DNA of 28,668 nt. Source: Richelia sp. UBA3308. Its GTDB lineage: Bacteria > Cyanobacteriota > Cyanobacteriia > Cyanobacteriales > Nostocaceae. Position numbers and translations under genes: made by a program. Shown here in pieces: positions 14,879 through 22,636 of this stretch (within the stretch, counting starts at the first letter, position 1; each line of letters opens with the position of its first letter). The notes beneath the pieces are model-generated. The model was not told the DNA's origin, ran no database searches, and saw only the letters and a program-made list of their open reading frames with translations. The stretch covers positions 1,692 through 30,359 of the forward strand of contig DESS01000311.1 of the NCBI GenBank assembly GCA_002361335.1, read 5' to 3'.

Positions 14879-16165
14879 ATGCATATAGCAGTAGTAGGGT
14901 TAAGCCACAAAACAGCCCCAGTAGAAGTTAGAGAAAAACTCAGTATTCCTGAACCACAGACTGAAGGGGCGATCGCTCACCTGTTAAGCTATCCCAGTAT
15001 TGAAGAGGTAACAGTTCTCAGTACTTGTAACCGTTTGGAAATTTATATTGTTACTGAAGAAAGCGAACAAGGTATCCGAGAGGTAACTCAGTTTCTCTCG
15101 GAACATAGTAAGTTACCTGTAATGTCTTTAAGACCTCATTTGTTTATGTTGCTTCATCAAGATGCGGTAATGCATTTGATGCGAGTTTCAGCTGGTTTAG
15201 ATAGCTTGGTGCTTGGAGAAGGACAAATTCTTGCTCAAGTCAAAACTACTCATAAAGTTGGTCAGCAATACAAAGGTATTAAAACTGTTTTAAATAAGTT
15301 ATTTAAACAAACAATCACTGCCGGTAAGCGGGTGCGTAGCGAAACTAGCATTGGAACTGGTGCGGTTTCTATTAGTTCCGCAGCTGTGGAATTAGCCCAA
15401 ATGAAAGTACAAAATTTAGCTGCCACTCGAATCGCGATCGTTGGCGCTGGGAAAATGTCCCGTTTGTTGGTACAGCATCTGATATCAAAAGGGGCCCAGA
15501 AAATTTGTATTTTAAATCGTTCTTTGGGAAGGGCACAGGAGTTAGCAAAACAGTTTAATTCTTGTTCTATCCACACTCAACCTCTGACAGAAATGATGTC
15601 AGTAATTACCGAAAGTGATTTGGTGTTTACAAGTACTTCAGCGACCAAGCCAATACTTGACCGCAGCAAATTAGAATTGGTTTTAGAACCCAGTCGCCAT
15701 TTGATGTTATTTGATATTTCTGTACCCCGTAACGTTGATTCAGATGTTAACGCACTAGATAATGTACAGGCATTTAATGTAGATGATTTGAAAGCGGTTG
15801 TAGCACAAAACCAAGAAAGCCGTCGTAAAATGGCGCTGGAAGCAGAAGGTATTTTAGAACAAGAAGTTGAAGCTTTTCATGTTTGGTGGCGCAGTCTGGA
15901 AACAGTTTCTACAATCAGTTCTTTGCGAAACAAAATTGAAACTATCCGCGAACAAGAATTAGAGAAAGCTTTATCAAGATTAGGTTCGGAATTTGGCGAA
16001 AAACATCAAGAAGTTATTGAAGCTTTGACGCGGGGAATTGTGAATAAAATATTACACGATCCAATGGTACAGTTGAGAGCGCAACAAGATGTCGAAGCCA
16101 GAAGAGACTGTATGCAAACTCTACAAAAGTTATTCAATTTAGATGCTGAGGAACAATACAGTTAA
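14879..16165 (+). CDS. hemA: glutamyl-tRNA reductase HemA
   Basis: HemA reduces glutamyl-tRNA(Glu) to glutamate-1-semialdehyde with NADPH, the committed step of tetrapyrrole synthesis for chlorophyll, heme and bilins. The 428-residue protein begins MHIAVVGLSHKTAPVEVREK; catalytic Cys50 sits in LSTCNRLEIY, the GLDSLVLGEGQILAQVK motif follows at about 105-121, the NADPH loop is IVGAGKMSRL (about 186-195), and the C-terminal helical dimerisation domain contains WWRSLETVSTISSLR and ends at KLFNLDAEEQ. Length matches cyanobacterial HemA. The start is the first ATG of the frame and fits the family. A TTGGGCA heptamer array begins two bases after the stop codon. The upstream glpX may be co-transcribed, linking carbon fixation and pigment synthesis, although the 207-base gap leaves room for a separate promoter. 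Confidence 0.97.
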   Translation: MHIAVVGLSHKTAPVEVREKLSIPEPQTEGAIAHLLSYPSIEEVTVLSTCNRLEIYIVTEESEQGIREVTQFLSEHSKLPVMSLRPHLFMLLHQDAVMHLMRVSAGLDSLVLGEGQILAQVKTTHKVGQQYKGIKTVLNKLFKQTITAGKRVRSETSIGTGAVSISSAAVELAQMKVQNLAATRIAIVGAGKMSRLLVQHLISKGAQKICILNRSLGRAQELAKQFNSCSIHTQPLTEMMSVITESDLVFTSTSATKPILDRSKLELVLEPSRHLMLFDISVPRNVDSDVNALDNVQAFNVDDLKAVVAQNQESRRKMALEAEGILEQEVEAFHVWWRSLETVSTISSLRNKIETIREQELEKALSRLGSEFGEKHQEVIEALTRGIVNKILHDPMVQLRAQQDVEARRDCMQTLQKLFNLDAEEQYS

Positions 16166-16166
16166 G

Positions 16167-16215
16167 TTGGGCATTGGGCATTGGGCATTGGGCATTGGGC
16201 ATTGGGCATGGGGCA
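16167..16215. repeat. TTGGGCA heptamer array directly after hemA
   Basis: Six perfect TTGGGCA units (16167-16208) and a seventh TGGGGCA (16209-16215), starting two bases after the hemA stop. A related array of GGGCATG units follows dciA at 22637-22678. Confidence 0.95.
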
Positions 16216-16273
16216 TGGGTTTAAATCCCCATGCCAATTCCAGGCAATTTCGGCTCTTGCTTCTTGCTTCGTT

Positions 16274-17476
16274 TTAATCAACTAATTGCAAAAACTGTGA
16301 AATTTTATCTACAGCAGTTTCTAATATAGAAGGTTCGTGAACTAATGCAAAGCGCACGTAACCTTCTCCTGATTTACCGAAACCAGCACCGGCAGCAACT
16401 GCAACGCCGGTATATTCTACTAGCTTTTGGCAAAATCCAATGGAATTTTGACTCCAAAGTTCGGGTAATTTTGCCCAAACATACATTGTTGCTTGAGGCA
16501 TAGGAACTTGCCAGTCGATGCGATGTAAAGCATTAACAAAAGCATCGCGGCGTTCGCGGAAGCAATCCACATTTCTTTTTACCCCTGATTGCTCGCCATT
16601 TAAAGCGGCGATCGCTCCATTTAAAATGCCTCGATACTGATTAAAGTCAACTATTGCTTTTATGCGACGTAATGCCCCAATCAACTCGCGATTACCAATG
16701 GCAAAGCCAACGCGAAAACCCCCCATATTGTAAGATTTGGAGAAACTAAAAAACTCAATTGATACACTTTTTTCCATGTCGGCTTGCAAAATTGAAGGAG
16801 CAAGGCACACTGAATTAGTTTTTTGGGCTGACTCTGCTGGAAAAACTAAATCCAAATAAGGGAAATCGTGAACCAAAACAATATTGTGTTGCCCACAGAA
16901 AGAAACAGCTTTTTCAAAGAAAGATAGCGGTGCGATCGCAGCGGTAGGATTATGGGGATAACTTAATACCATCATCCGTGACTGTGCTAAAACCGTTGGG
17001 GGGATTTCTTCAAACACCGGTAAAAAATCATTTTCTTGCCGTAAAGGCATCGGATAAATTTGACCTGAAGCTAAGTAAACTCCCCCAGCGTGAGAAGGAT
17101 ACCCTGGGTCAAGTAATAAAGCAAAATCTCCAGGATTTAGAACAGCTAAAGGTAAATGTGCTGTCCCCTCTTGGGAACCAATCAGGGGTAGCACTTCAGT
17201 TTCCGGGTCTACAAATATACCAAATCTCAGTGAATACCATTCGGCTGCGGCTTGACGAAACTCTTGGGTTCCATGAAACAACAAATAACCGTGAGTACTT
17301 CGATCGTCCAAAGACTTAGCGATCGCTTCGATGACATGATTTTCTGCTGGTAAATCCGAAGATCCTAAAGACAAATCAATTATCTGACGATTGTTAGCCA
17401 AAGCTTTAGCCTTGGCAATGTCCATATCTGCAAATACATTGGATTGCAGTGATTCTAAACGTTTGGCAAATTGCAT
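16274..17476 (-). CDS. class I/II PLP aminotransferase (LL-diaminopimelate aminotransferase-like)
   Basis: A 400-residue fold-type I aminotransferase. Visible motifs: the N-terminal DLSLGSSDLP, the HGYLLFHGTQEFR strand, LDPGYPSH, the cofactor-ring HNPT (NPTAA), DFPYLDL with the pyridine-N Asp and Tyr, Lys247 in FFSFSKSYNMGGFRVGFAIG forming the PLP Schiff base, and the C-terminal substrate Arg in VRFALVHEP. The SFSKSYNM-GFR block resembles DapL and the DapC/AlaC-like group, so lysine or peptidoglycan precursor synthesis is plausible, but specificity in this group cannot be assigned by eye; another amino-acid aminotransferase is possible. The start MQFAKRLE fits the family. It is transcribed toward the convergent hemA and follows a thioredoxin gene on the same strand, with about 200 bases of repeats between. 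Confidence 0.9.
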   Translation of the reverse strand: MQFAKRLESLQSNVFADMDIAKAKALANNRQIIDLSLGSSDLPAENHVIEAIAKSLDDRSTHGYLLFHGTQEFRQAAAEWYSLRFGIFVDPETEVLPLIGSQEGTAHLPLAVLNPGDFALLLDPGYPSHAGGVYLASGQIYPMPLRQENDFLPVFEEIPPTVLAQSRMMVLSYPHNPTAAIAPLSFFEKAVSFCGQHNIVLVHDFPYLDLVFPAESAQKTNSVCLAPSILQADMEKSVSIEFFSFSKSYNMGGFRVGFAIGNRELIGALRRIKAIVDFNQYRGILNGAIAALNGEQSGVKRNVDCFRERRDAFVNALHRIDWQVPMPQATMYVWAKLPELWSQNSIGFCQKLVEYTGVAVAAGAGFGKSGEGYVRFALVHEPSILETAVDKISQFLQLVD

Positions 17477-17527
17477 TTTAAGGTTAGTTGTTAGTTGACG
17501 CGTTGTTGGTTGTTATTAATTTTCTAA

Positions 17528-17690
17528 ACTACCATCAAAAAACCACTATCTACTAACCATTACAGGAATGGCCGCGATTGTCACAAGATCCTGGTTGGTG
17601 CGTGACAATACAAGCTTTATTTTTCGTTTTAAATGGATCGAAGTGTCACGCACCCGACTACCATCTACTAACCACTATCTACTAACCATT
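17528..17690. repeat. inverted-repeat element flanked by 34-base direct repeats
   Basis: GGTGCGTGACA (17597-17607) and TGTCACGCACC (17644-17654) are a perfect 11-bp inverted repeat around 36 bases. The pair is flanked by two 34-base direct repeats at 17528-17561 and 17657-17690, identical except in a 4-base block after ACTACCATC. The right copy overlaps the thioredoxin stop codon. No frame of note lies inside. This has the look of a small hairpin element placed within a duplicated STRR segment. Confidence 0.75.
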
Positions 17691-18014
17691 TAAATGATTA
17701 TTTAATAAACTCATTAATTTGTCTTTGGTAACAGCTCCTTCGCTGGAGGCTAATACTTTATCTCCTTGAACAAGTCGTAAAGCAGGTACACCTTCCACCT
17801 GATATTGTTTAACAGAAACTGGATTGGGGTCAACTTCCATTTTTACAACTTTAAGCTTGTCGCTATATTTTGCTGCTGCAGCATTAACCGCTGGGGACAT
17901 CAATTTACAAGGGCCACACCAAGTAGCCCAAAAGTAAACTAATACTGGCACATTTGCTTGCAGCACTTCTTTTTCAAAATCAGCGTCGTTTATATTGATA
18001 ACACCCTCGCTCAT
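17682..18014 (-). CDS. thioredoxin
   Basis: A 110-residue thioredoxin with active site Trp32-Cys33-Gly-Pro-Cys36 (FWATWCGPCKLMSP) and the cis-proline in EGVPALRL. It reduces target disulfides with electrons from a thioredoxin reductase; which cyanobacterial class it belongs to is not certain, but the N-terminus MSEGVININDADFE looks like a Nostocales-specific non-m-type thioredoxin rather than TrxA. Two starts are possible: ATG 18014 (GGAG six bases upstream) and ATG 18026 (AAGGA nine bases upstream, adding Met-Glu-Thr-Lys). The frame is open further up to 18194, but those 56 residues have no thioredoxin character. The stop codon lies within a direct-repeat copy. It precedes the aminotransferase on the same strand. 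Confidence 0.92.
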   Translation of the reverse strand: MSEGVININDADFEKEVLQANVPVLVYFWATWCGPCKLMSPAVNAAAAKYSDKLKVVKMEVDPNPVSVKQYQVEGVPALRLVQGDKVLASSEGAVTKDKLMSLLNNHLNG

Positions 18015-18113
18015 TTTAGTCTCCATCAAATAGCATCCTTCATGATCACACAAGTTAAATGTATCCCAATATGCGGTTGGGAAACTACTGATTGTGGGAA
18101 GAAGACGGCCCAA

Positions 18114-18134
18114 GTGAGTAGTGAGTAGTGAGGA
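18114..18134. repeat. GTGAGTA heptamer repeat
   Basis: GTGAGTA, GTGAGTA, GTGAGGA in tandem. The complement (TACTCAC) relates it to the TCACTAN units at 13091-13118. Confidence 0.75.
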
Positions 18135-18204
18135 ATTAGTTGGAGGGTTGTTAGGAGTTATACAGCATTTTGCAAGTTTGAGGAGGTAACGCAAAAATTT
18201 TCTA

Positions 18205-18272
18205 AAACTCTTGTGGTACGGGCATCCTTACCCATGAGAATGTACCGATGCCTTTTACAAAATATGCTGTAA
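18205..18272. repeat. dispersed hairpin repeat, copy 2
   Basis: Same unit as 2789-2856, starting AAACTCTTGTGGTACGGGCA and ending AAATATGCTGTAA, with one inserted T (CATCCTTACCC) and a changed loop. The GGTAC/GTACC arms and GGG/CCC inner pair are kept. It lies upstream of the thioredoxin gene. Confidence 0.7.
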
Positions 18273-18422
18273 TTATTTGCTTTAACTAAAACATATGGGT
18301 TTAATTCGCCACTGTCACAGGGTGGAAGAATTGAGTTGGGCATTATACCCCATCTCAATTCAAACCAACTTCTATCTTCCAACTTCTATCTTCCTTCGTT
18401 TAAACCTTTAAACTTGGTATTG

Positions 18423-18454
18423 CAAAAATCCCACAACGGACACAGTTGTGGGAT
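18423..18454 (-). terminator. intrinsic terminator of vipp1
   Basis: On the minus strand ATCCCACAAC (18454-18445) pairs perfectly over 10 bp with GTTGTGGGAT (18437-18428), 7-base loop, followed by TTTTT. It lies 35 bases after the vipp1 stop codon. Confidence 0.85.
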
Positions 18455-18488
18455 AATTGAAAATATTAATAATAGAGAATTAAAAAAA

Positions 18489-19277
18489 TTACAAATCGTC
18501 TAATTCTTTACGTAGTGAATCAAGTTCAGCATCCACTGGTTCGGTTTTTTTCTGCTGCTGTGGTTGATTGGTGTCAGCTTTTCCTGGTAATTGGGCTTGG
18601 CTTGTTGGTTCGCTTCCGGGGAGAGAAATTTGTGCTTTTAAAGCAGCTAATTCATCATCGATGCCGCTGCTGGCTTCAAGCTGTGCAAATTGACTGTCTA
18701 AGTCAGCACCGGCTAATTCTGCCGCTGATTGAGCGCGTGCTTCTTGCATCATGACTTTTTCTTCCATGCGCTCGAATGCAGCCATTGCACTGCTGCTATT
18801 CATGCCGCGTACCATTCCTTCAAGTTGCTCTTGTGCTTTCGCTGCTGTAGCTCGGGCTTTGAGCATTTCTTTTTTGGTTTTGGCTTCGGAAATTTTGCTT
18901 TCCAACTGGATTAATTGACGCTTAAGATTGTCAATTTGAGTGTTTTGCTGGTCTAAACTGACTTTAAGACTGGTTGCAGACTCACTAAAAGATTTTTTAC
19001 GCTCTAAGGCTTGACGAGCTAAGTTTTCATCGCCTTTTTGCAGCGCTAACATCGCATTACGCTGCCACTTATTAACTTCATTACTAGCATCATCATATTG
19101 CTTCTGAGTACGTTTTTGAGCAGCGATCGCTTGAGCAACTCCTTGACGCAATCGAACCAAGTCTTCTTGCATCTCAACAATGGCTTGTTCGAGTATTTTT
19201 TCTGGATCTTCGGCTTTACTCACCAAGTCGTTGAGGTTAGCGCTTACTATTCGTCTTACACGATCAAATAATCCCAT
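18489..19277 (-). CDS. vipp1: Vipp1/IM30 (PspA family, ESCRT-III-like)
   Basis: Vipp1 forms rings and rods on membranes and supports thylakoid biogenesis and membrane repair. The 262-residue protein starts with the amphipathic helix MGLFDRVRRIVSANLNDLVSKAEDPEKIL, continues through the long hairpin of PspA helices (to about residue 160) and the GSSSAMAAFERMEEKV segment, and carries what distinguishes Vipp1 from PspA: a Gln/Pro/Lys-rich linker (about 212-245) and a C-terminal helix DAELDSLRKELDDL. AGAGGA stands 9 bases before the ATG. It lies directly downstream of a second family member on the same strand, with 167 bases between, and ends at a clear intrinsic terminator. The assignment to Vipp1 rather than PspA rests on the C-terminal extension. 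Confidence 0.93.
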   Translation of the reverse strand: MGLFDRVRRIVSANLNDLVSKAEDPEKILEQAIVEMQEDLVRLRQGVAQAIAAQKRTQKQYDDASNEVNKWQRNAMLALQKGDENLARQALERKKSFSESATSLKVSLDQQNTQIDNLKRQLIQLESKISEAKTKKEMLKARATAAKAQEQLEGMVRGMNSSSAMAAFERMEEKVMMQEARAQSAAELAGADLDSQFAQLEASSGIDDELAALKAQISLPGSEPTSQAQLPGKADTNQPQQQKKTEPVDAELDSLRKELDDL

Positions 19278-19444
19278 AATTTTTTTCCTCTTGAGATTTA
19301 CGCTCTTGCGATAAAAATTTAGCTTTTTGCTAGATATATACTTACCTATTTAAATGTAATCTTACTCTTACAGAATTAACCCTACCTATAAGCCATAATT
19401 CCGAGAATAAATTTTACAAGCCGCCGCAATCTAATCCAATATAA

Positions 19445-20134
19445 TTACTGGGGAGGCTGTTGATTTTCTTGCGTACTATCACGAAGTTGTGCTTTCATTG
19501 CCGAAAGTTCGGCATCTACATCATCAGCTTCTGTTAAGCTCGCAAATTTATTTTCTAGTTCGTCTGCACCAGATATAGTAATTGCTTCTTGTTTCGCTTC
19601 CAACTCTAAAAGTCTATCTTCCATTTTCTCAAAAGCTTTCAGCGAGCCGGTATTGCCAACATCACCAAGCATTTCTTGAATTCGCAAAGAAGCTTCAGCA
19701 GATCGAGCGCGAGCAATATACATATCTTTTTTGGTTTTAGCCTCAGAGATTTTTAACTCTAAAGACTGCATATCTTTTTTTAGTTTAGCTACTAAAGTTT
19801 TTTGTTGACGAATTTGCTCTGTAAGGGCAGTTGCAGTTTGTTGGTATGCTTTACGTTTGGTAAGGGCTTCTCGCGCTAAAGCCTCATTACCTTGTTCCAA
19901 AGCCATTTGAGCGCGACGATACCATTCATCTGCTGTTGACTGAGCTTGAGCCGCTTTTCGTTCGGTGCGTTTTTGAGTGGCGATCGCAGTTGCTACTCCT
20001 TGTCGCATCAGCACCAAATTTTCCTGCATCTCATAAATGGTTTGTTCGAGAATTTTCTCAGGATCTTCCCGTGCAGCAGTCCAACTATTAACATTTGAAC
20101 GAAATATACGCACGATACGCTCAATCAGCCCCAT
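19445..20134 (-). CDS. pspA: PspA paralogue of Vipp1
   Basis: A 229-residue PspA/IM30 protein: N-terminal amphipathic helix MGLIERIVRIFRSNVNSW, the conserved AREDPEKILEQTIYEMQENL, the long helical hairpin and a GSLKAFEKMEDRLLELEAK segment, ending shortly after MKAQLRDSTQENQQPPQ. It lacks the linker and terminal helix of Vipp1, so it corresponds to the bacterial PspA type, a membrane-stress protein that stabilises leaky membranes. A strong ribosome-binding site GGAGG lies 8 bases before the ATG. It is about half identical by eye to the downstream vipp1, indicating an old tandem duplication. A TTATCAGTTAA repeat lies just upstream at 20165-20204. Confidence 0.92.
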   Translation of the reverse strand: MGLIERIVRIFRSNVNSWTAAREDPEKILEQTIYEMQENLVLMRQGVATAIATQKRTERKAAQAQSTADEWYRRAQMALEQGNEALAREALTKRKAYQQTATALTEQIRQQKTLVAKLKKDMQSLELKISEAKTKKDMYIARARSAEASLRIQEMLGDVGNTGSLKAFEKMEDRLLELEAKQEAITISGADELENKFASLTEADDVDAELSAMKAQLRDSTQENQQPPQ

Positions 20135-20164
20135 AAGTCAAGCCTCCATTTTTGATCGATTATT

Positions 20165-20204
20165 AGTTATCAGTTAACGGTTATCAGTTAAAAGTTATCA
20201 GTTA
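20165..20204. repeat. TTATCAGTTA tandem repeat upstream of pspA
   Basis: Three copies of GTTATCAGTTA with short spacers between 20165 and 20204, overlapping the region where a pspA promoter should lie. It could be a regulator-binding array or another STRR-type repeat. Confidence 0.65.
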
Positions 20205-20301
20205 TTTCGTCAATATGGATGACTTGGGATGATGGTAGCCGATTGAAATGAAGGTACCACAAGGTTATGGCATTATTAGCTGTTAACTGTAAATTGTTTT
20301 A

Positions 20302-21549
20302 TTAAGGTTCTTCAACTCTTGCGATAATTCCATTTTGTTTGAGAACTTCTAAATGTTTTTTTACTCTCTCTTTAGATTTAAAAGCACCTAAATAAACATA
20401 TTTACCTTCTGGTGACAAATATGCATCTGGAATTACTTTTTTCACCTGATTCAAAGTATCACCAGTATTATCTACAATGACATTATAATATCCACCTCTG
20501 GTTGGTTGTATTTCATCAAGGTTTTGGGGAGTTGCTGCTGCTTCAGATTCCGAAATATTTGTAGTGGCAGTATTTGCTGTTTGTCTGGGGGCAGGTTTTC
20601 CTACCTTGGTGGGTTTTGAATCGGGTGTTGCTCCAGCGACATCATCAATATTGTTGATATCTGGAAGCACATCACTTGCAAGATTGGGATTTTTAGGTAT
20701 GGGTGTTAATTCTGGTTCCCCTGGTGGATTTGTAGTATTTTGATTTTTTGTAACTTTTGAACTACCTTTAAATAATCTGAACAAACTAAATGAAGAATTG
20801 TTATCTAAGTTAAAGACTATATAGCCAAAGGTAATACTCGATAGCAAAAGTAACAGCATGGCACCAATGCTTAAAGGCGATAGCAGACTGTCATTATTCT
20901 TATTATTTGTTGGCTTTTCAGAAGATGGTTGTTCTTCTGCCAAGCTTCGTAGCAAAGCTTCAGAAGATTCCAAATAGTCATCTGGCTGCTTGCTAGTATC
21001 ATCTTTAGGTGCGGATAGATTTTCATTTTCTGTATTAAGATTCATATCCGCTTTCACAATGCTGCTTTGGTTTTGCGGCGACATGGTTTGATTTTTAGGG
21101 GTAGAGGCTGTTGTGTATGGTATTGTTTGTTGGTTTGTTTCTTGGTTTATAAAAGGAATTTGCTGTTTTTCAGAATTTATCTTTTGCTTGTCAACCACTT
21201 CTTTTGAAGTTTCTGGTACCGGAGGAGGCGGAGTTGTGGTTTTTATTTTACCTAGGGAACTGTTCACTTGTTGTTGTTTTATATAAGCCGCAGCTTGTTC
21301 GCCTGTTAAACTTTGTTGATTATTAGTATTTGCAACAGTTAAAGCGCTTTGAGCTTGGGGTTTAGCAGCAATCAAACTACCGAGACTTTTTTGAATTGGT
21401 GTTCTATGTATAATTCGCGTTCGACGATATCGTGCCAATTCTTCATCAAGTTTTACTTCTAAACTTGCTAATGCCGCACTTAGTGCTGGTTTTATTAATA
21501 AGGGTTTCGATGTTTGACTACCAGAATAATATAGGGGGTTTTGACTCAT
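20302..21549 (-). CDS. membrane protein with C-terminal SPOR-like domain
   Basis: A 415-residue protein of unknown role. Residues 1-60 are a basic, helical segment (LASLEVKLDEELARYRRTR), then a long low-complexity Gln/Pro/Thr/Asn region to about 220, one membrane segment at about 223-246 (LSIGAMLLLLLSSITFGYI), another polar linker, and from about 350 a SPOR-like unit (YYNVIVDNTGDTLNQVKKVI, then YVYLGAFKSKERVKKHLEVL and GIIARVEE). SPOR domains bind denuded peptidoglycan at division septa, so the C-terminus should be periplasmic with the N-terminus cytoplasmic. A good GGAGG lies 10 bases before the ATG. The gene is divergent from the dciA-like gene and upstream of pspA on the same strand. A role in cell-envelope or septum biology is inference. 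Confidence 0.8.
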   Translation of the reverse strand: MSQNPLYYSGSQTSKPLLIKPALSAALASLEVKLDEELARYRRTRIIHRTPIQKSLGSLIAAKPQAQSALTVANTNNQQSLTGEQAAAYIKQQQVNSSLGKIKTTTPPPPVPETSKEVVDKQKINSEKQQIPFINQETNQQTIPYTTASTPKNQTMSPQNQSSIVKADMNLNTENENLSAPKDDTSKQPDDYLESSEALLRSLAEEQPSSEKPTNNKNNDSLLSPLSIGAMLLLLLSSITFGYIVFNLDNNSSFSLFRLFKGSSKVTKNQNTTNPPGEPELTPIPKNPNLASDVLPDINNIDDVAGATPDSKPTKVGKPAPRQTANTATTNISESEAAATPQNLDEIQPTRGGYYNVIVDNTGDTLNQVKKVIPDAYLSPEGKYVYLGAFKSKERVKKHLEVLKQNGIIARVEEP

Positions 21550-22090
21550 ATCCCATGTGCCTCCGTACCGACTGCCAGATTATCTACGATTTGATACTCC
21601 CACCTTTTATATGAGGGATTCTTTTTTTCACAGACACTGCGGCGTAATGAATTACTTCAATTTCCATCAGTATCTCTCTAGGAGCATTTTAAAACACCGG
21701 CAACAGCAGCGCACTTAATCCTTTATTTCTGATTACTTGAGCGCTAGCTAAATCTCCATGTGCTGTATTCAAAAAATATCATTTTTGCCCTTGATTTTAT
21801 ATCCCATAAAGCTTATTCATGGGCGTTATTAGTTTTTCTTTAAACACTTGAGCATTGACCGATTATTGACCGATTTAAGTCTATGGAAGATAATATTCGC
21901 TTCAGTAATCGCTTTTTTACTGACGAAGGCTACTGAGGCTAAGAAATATTTATAGTCATGACTTAAAATTGCAAGCAAAGCTTGATATATTAGCTATTCT
22001 ATCAAATATCTACACCGGTTAATAACTTAAGTAGATTAAAAGCCATACAATTTGACCAAGCTGTAATTCCTGCAATTTTCCTTATTTAAG
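21550..22090. other. divergent intergenic region between SPOR gene and dciA
   Basis: No gene is seen in 541 bases. Noted: a tandem 11-mer at 21854-21875, an imperfect hairpin CTTCAGTAA...TTACTGACGAAG at about 21900-21928, and AT-rich sequence that should carry two divergent promoters. I could not define either promoter with confidence. Confidence 0.55.
21854..21875. promoter_or_regulatory. tandem 11-base direct repeat, possible protein-binding site
   Basis: ATTGACCGATT occurs twice head-to-tail without a gap (21854-21864, 21865-21875). The period of 11 is one helical turn, placing both copies on one DNA face as OmpR-type regulators require. It lies between divergent genes. No known consensus was matched. 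Confidence 0.35.
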
Positions 22091-22633
22091 ATGTCTTTTC
22101 AATCAATTCCAGAGATTTTAGATATTCTACAAATTGAAGCTTTATACCAACAACAGCCCCTAAAACGCTTACTTGATTGTTGGCAAGAAGTTGTTGGTAA
22201 AGTCGTTGCAACTCATACCCAACCAGTTTCTATTGAACGGGACGTTTTATGGGTGGCAACTTCTAGTGCTGCCTGGGCGCAAAACCTCACTTTTGAACGT
22301 CAAAGATTGTTGAAAAAGTTAAATAAAGTATTACCAACGCCTTTAGTTGATATACGTTTTTCCACTGCTCATTGGCAGCGTACTAAGAAAAAACCATACC
22401 GGCAGCAAAGTATTTCATCCCGAGAGCATCCTAGTTACCTAGGAAATATGAGTAATCACACATTTGTTAAGTCCTTTCCTAAAAACCCTGATACTGCTTT
22501 TGCTAATTGGGCTAAAGCTATAAAAGCGCAATTTTCATCTTTACCCCTTTGTCCTAATTGTCAATCTCCTACTCCCAAAGGAGAATTAGAACGCTGGCAG
22601 GTTTGTTCTATTTGTGCTGCTAAGTCTTTTTGA
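22091..22633 (+). CDS. DUF721/DciA-like protein with C-terminal zinc ribbon
   Basis: A 180-residue protein. Residues about 8-95 match the DciA (DUF721) fold: LLDCWQEVVGKVVATHTQPV, then VLWVATSSAAWAQNLTFERQ and LLKKLNKVLP. DciA is the ancestral loader or activator of the replicative helicase DnaB in bacteria lacking DnaC, and cyanobacteria lack DnaC. A basic linker (about 96-130) leads to a C-terminal Cys4 zinc ribbon: Cys154-Pro-Asn-Cys157 and Cys172-Ser-Ile-Cys175. This zinc ribbon is absent from the proteobacterial proteins I know, but similar tails occur in cyanobacterial DUF721 proteins as I recall. No strong ribosome-binding site is seen before ATG 22091. A heptamer array begins three bases after the stop. 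Confidence 0.85.
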   Translation: MSFQSIPEILDILQIEALYQQQPLKRLLDCWQEVVGKVVATHTQPVSIERDVLWVATSSAAWAQNLTFERQRLLKKLNKVLPTPLVDIRFSTAHWQRTKKKPYRQQSISSREHPSYLGNMSNHTFVKSFPKNPDTAFANWAKAIKAQFSSLPLCPNCQSPTPKGELERWQVCSICAAKSF

Positions 22634-22636
22634 ATT

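Larger units (their letters stand above)
18027..18488. other. intergenic region between vipp1 and thioredoxin genes
   Basis: No gene is seen. It contains the GTGAGTA heptamer array (18114-18134), copy 2 of the dispersed hairpin repeat (18205-18272), CT-rich CTTCTATCTTCC repeats near 18368-18396 and the vipp1 terminator (18423-18454). Confidence 0.6.

Noticed and set aside
16167..16215. Heptamer arrays considered as a CRISPR or minisatellite coding repeat
   Set aside because: A 7-base unit has no spacers and is not in a reading frame of any gene; it fits the STRR class of heterocystous cyanobacteria.
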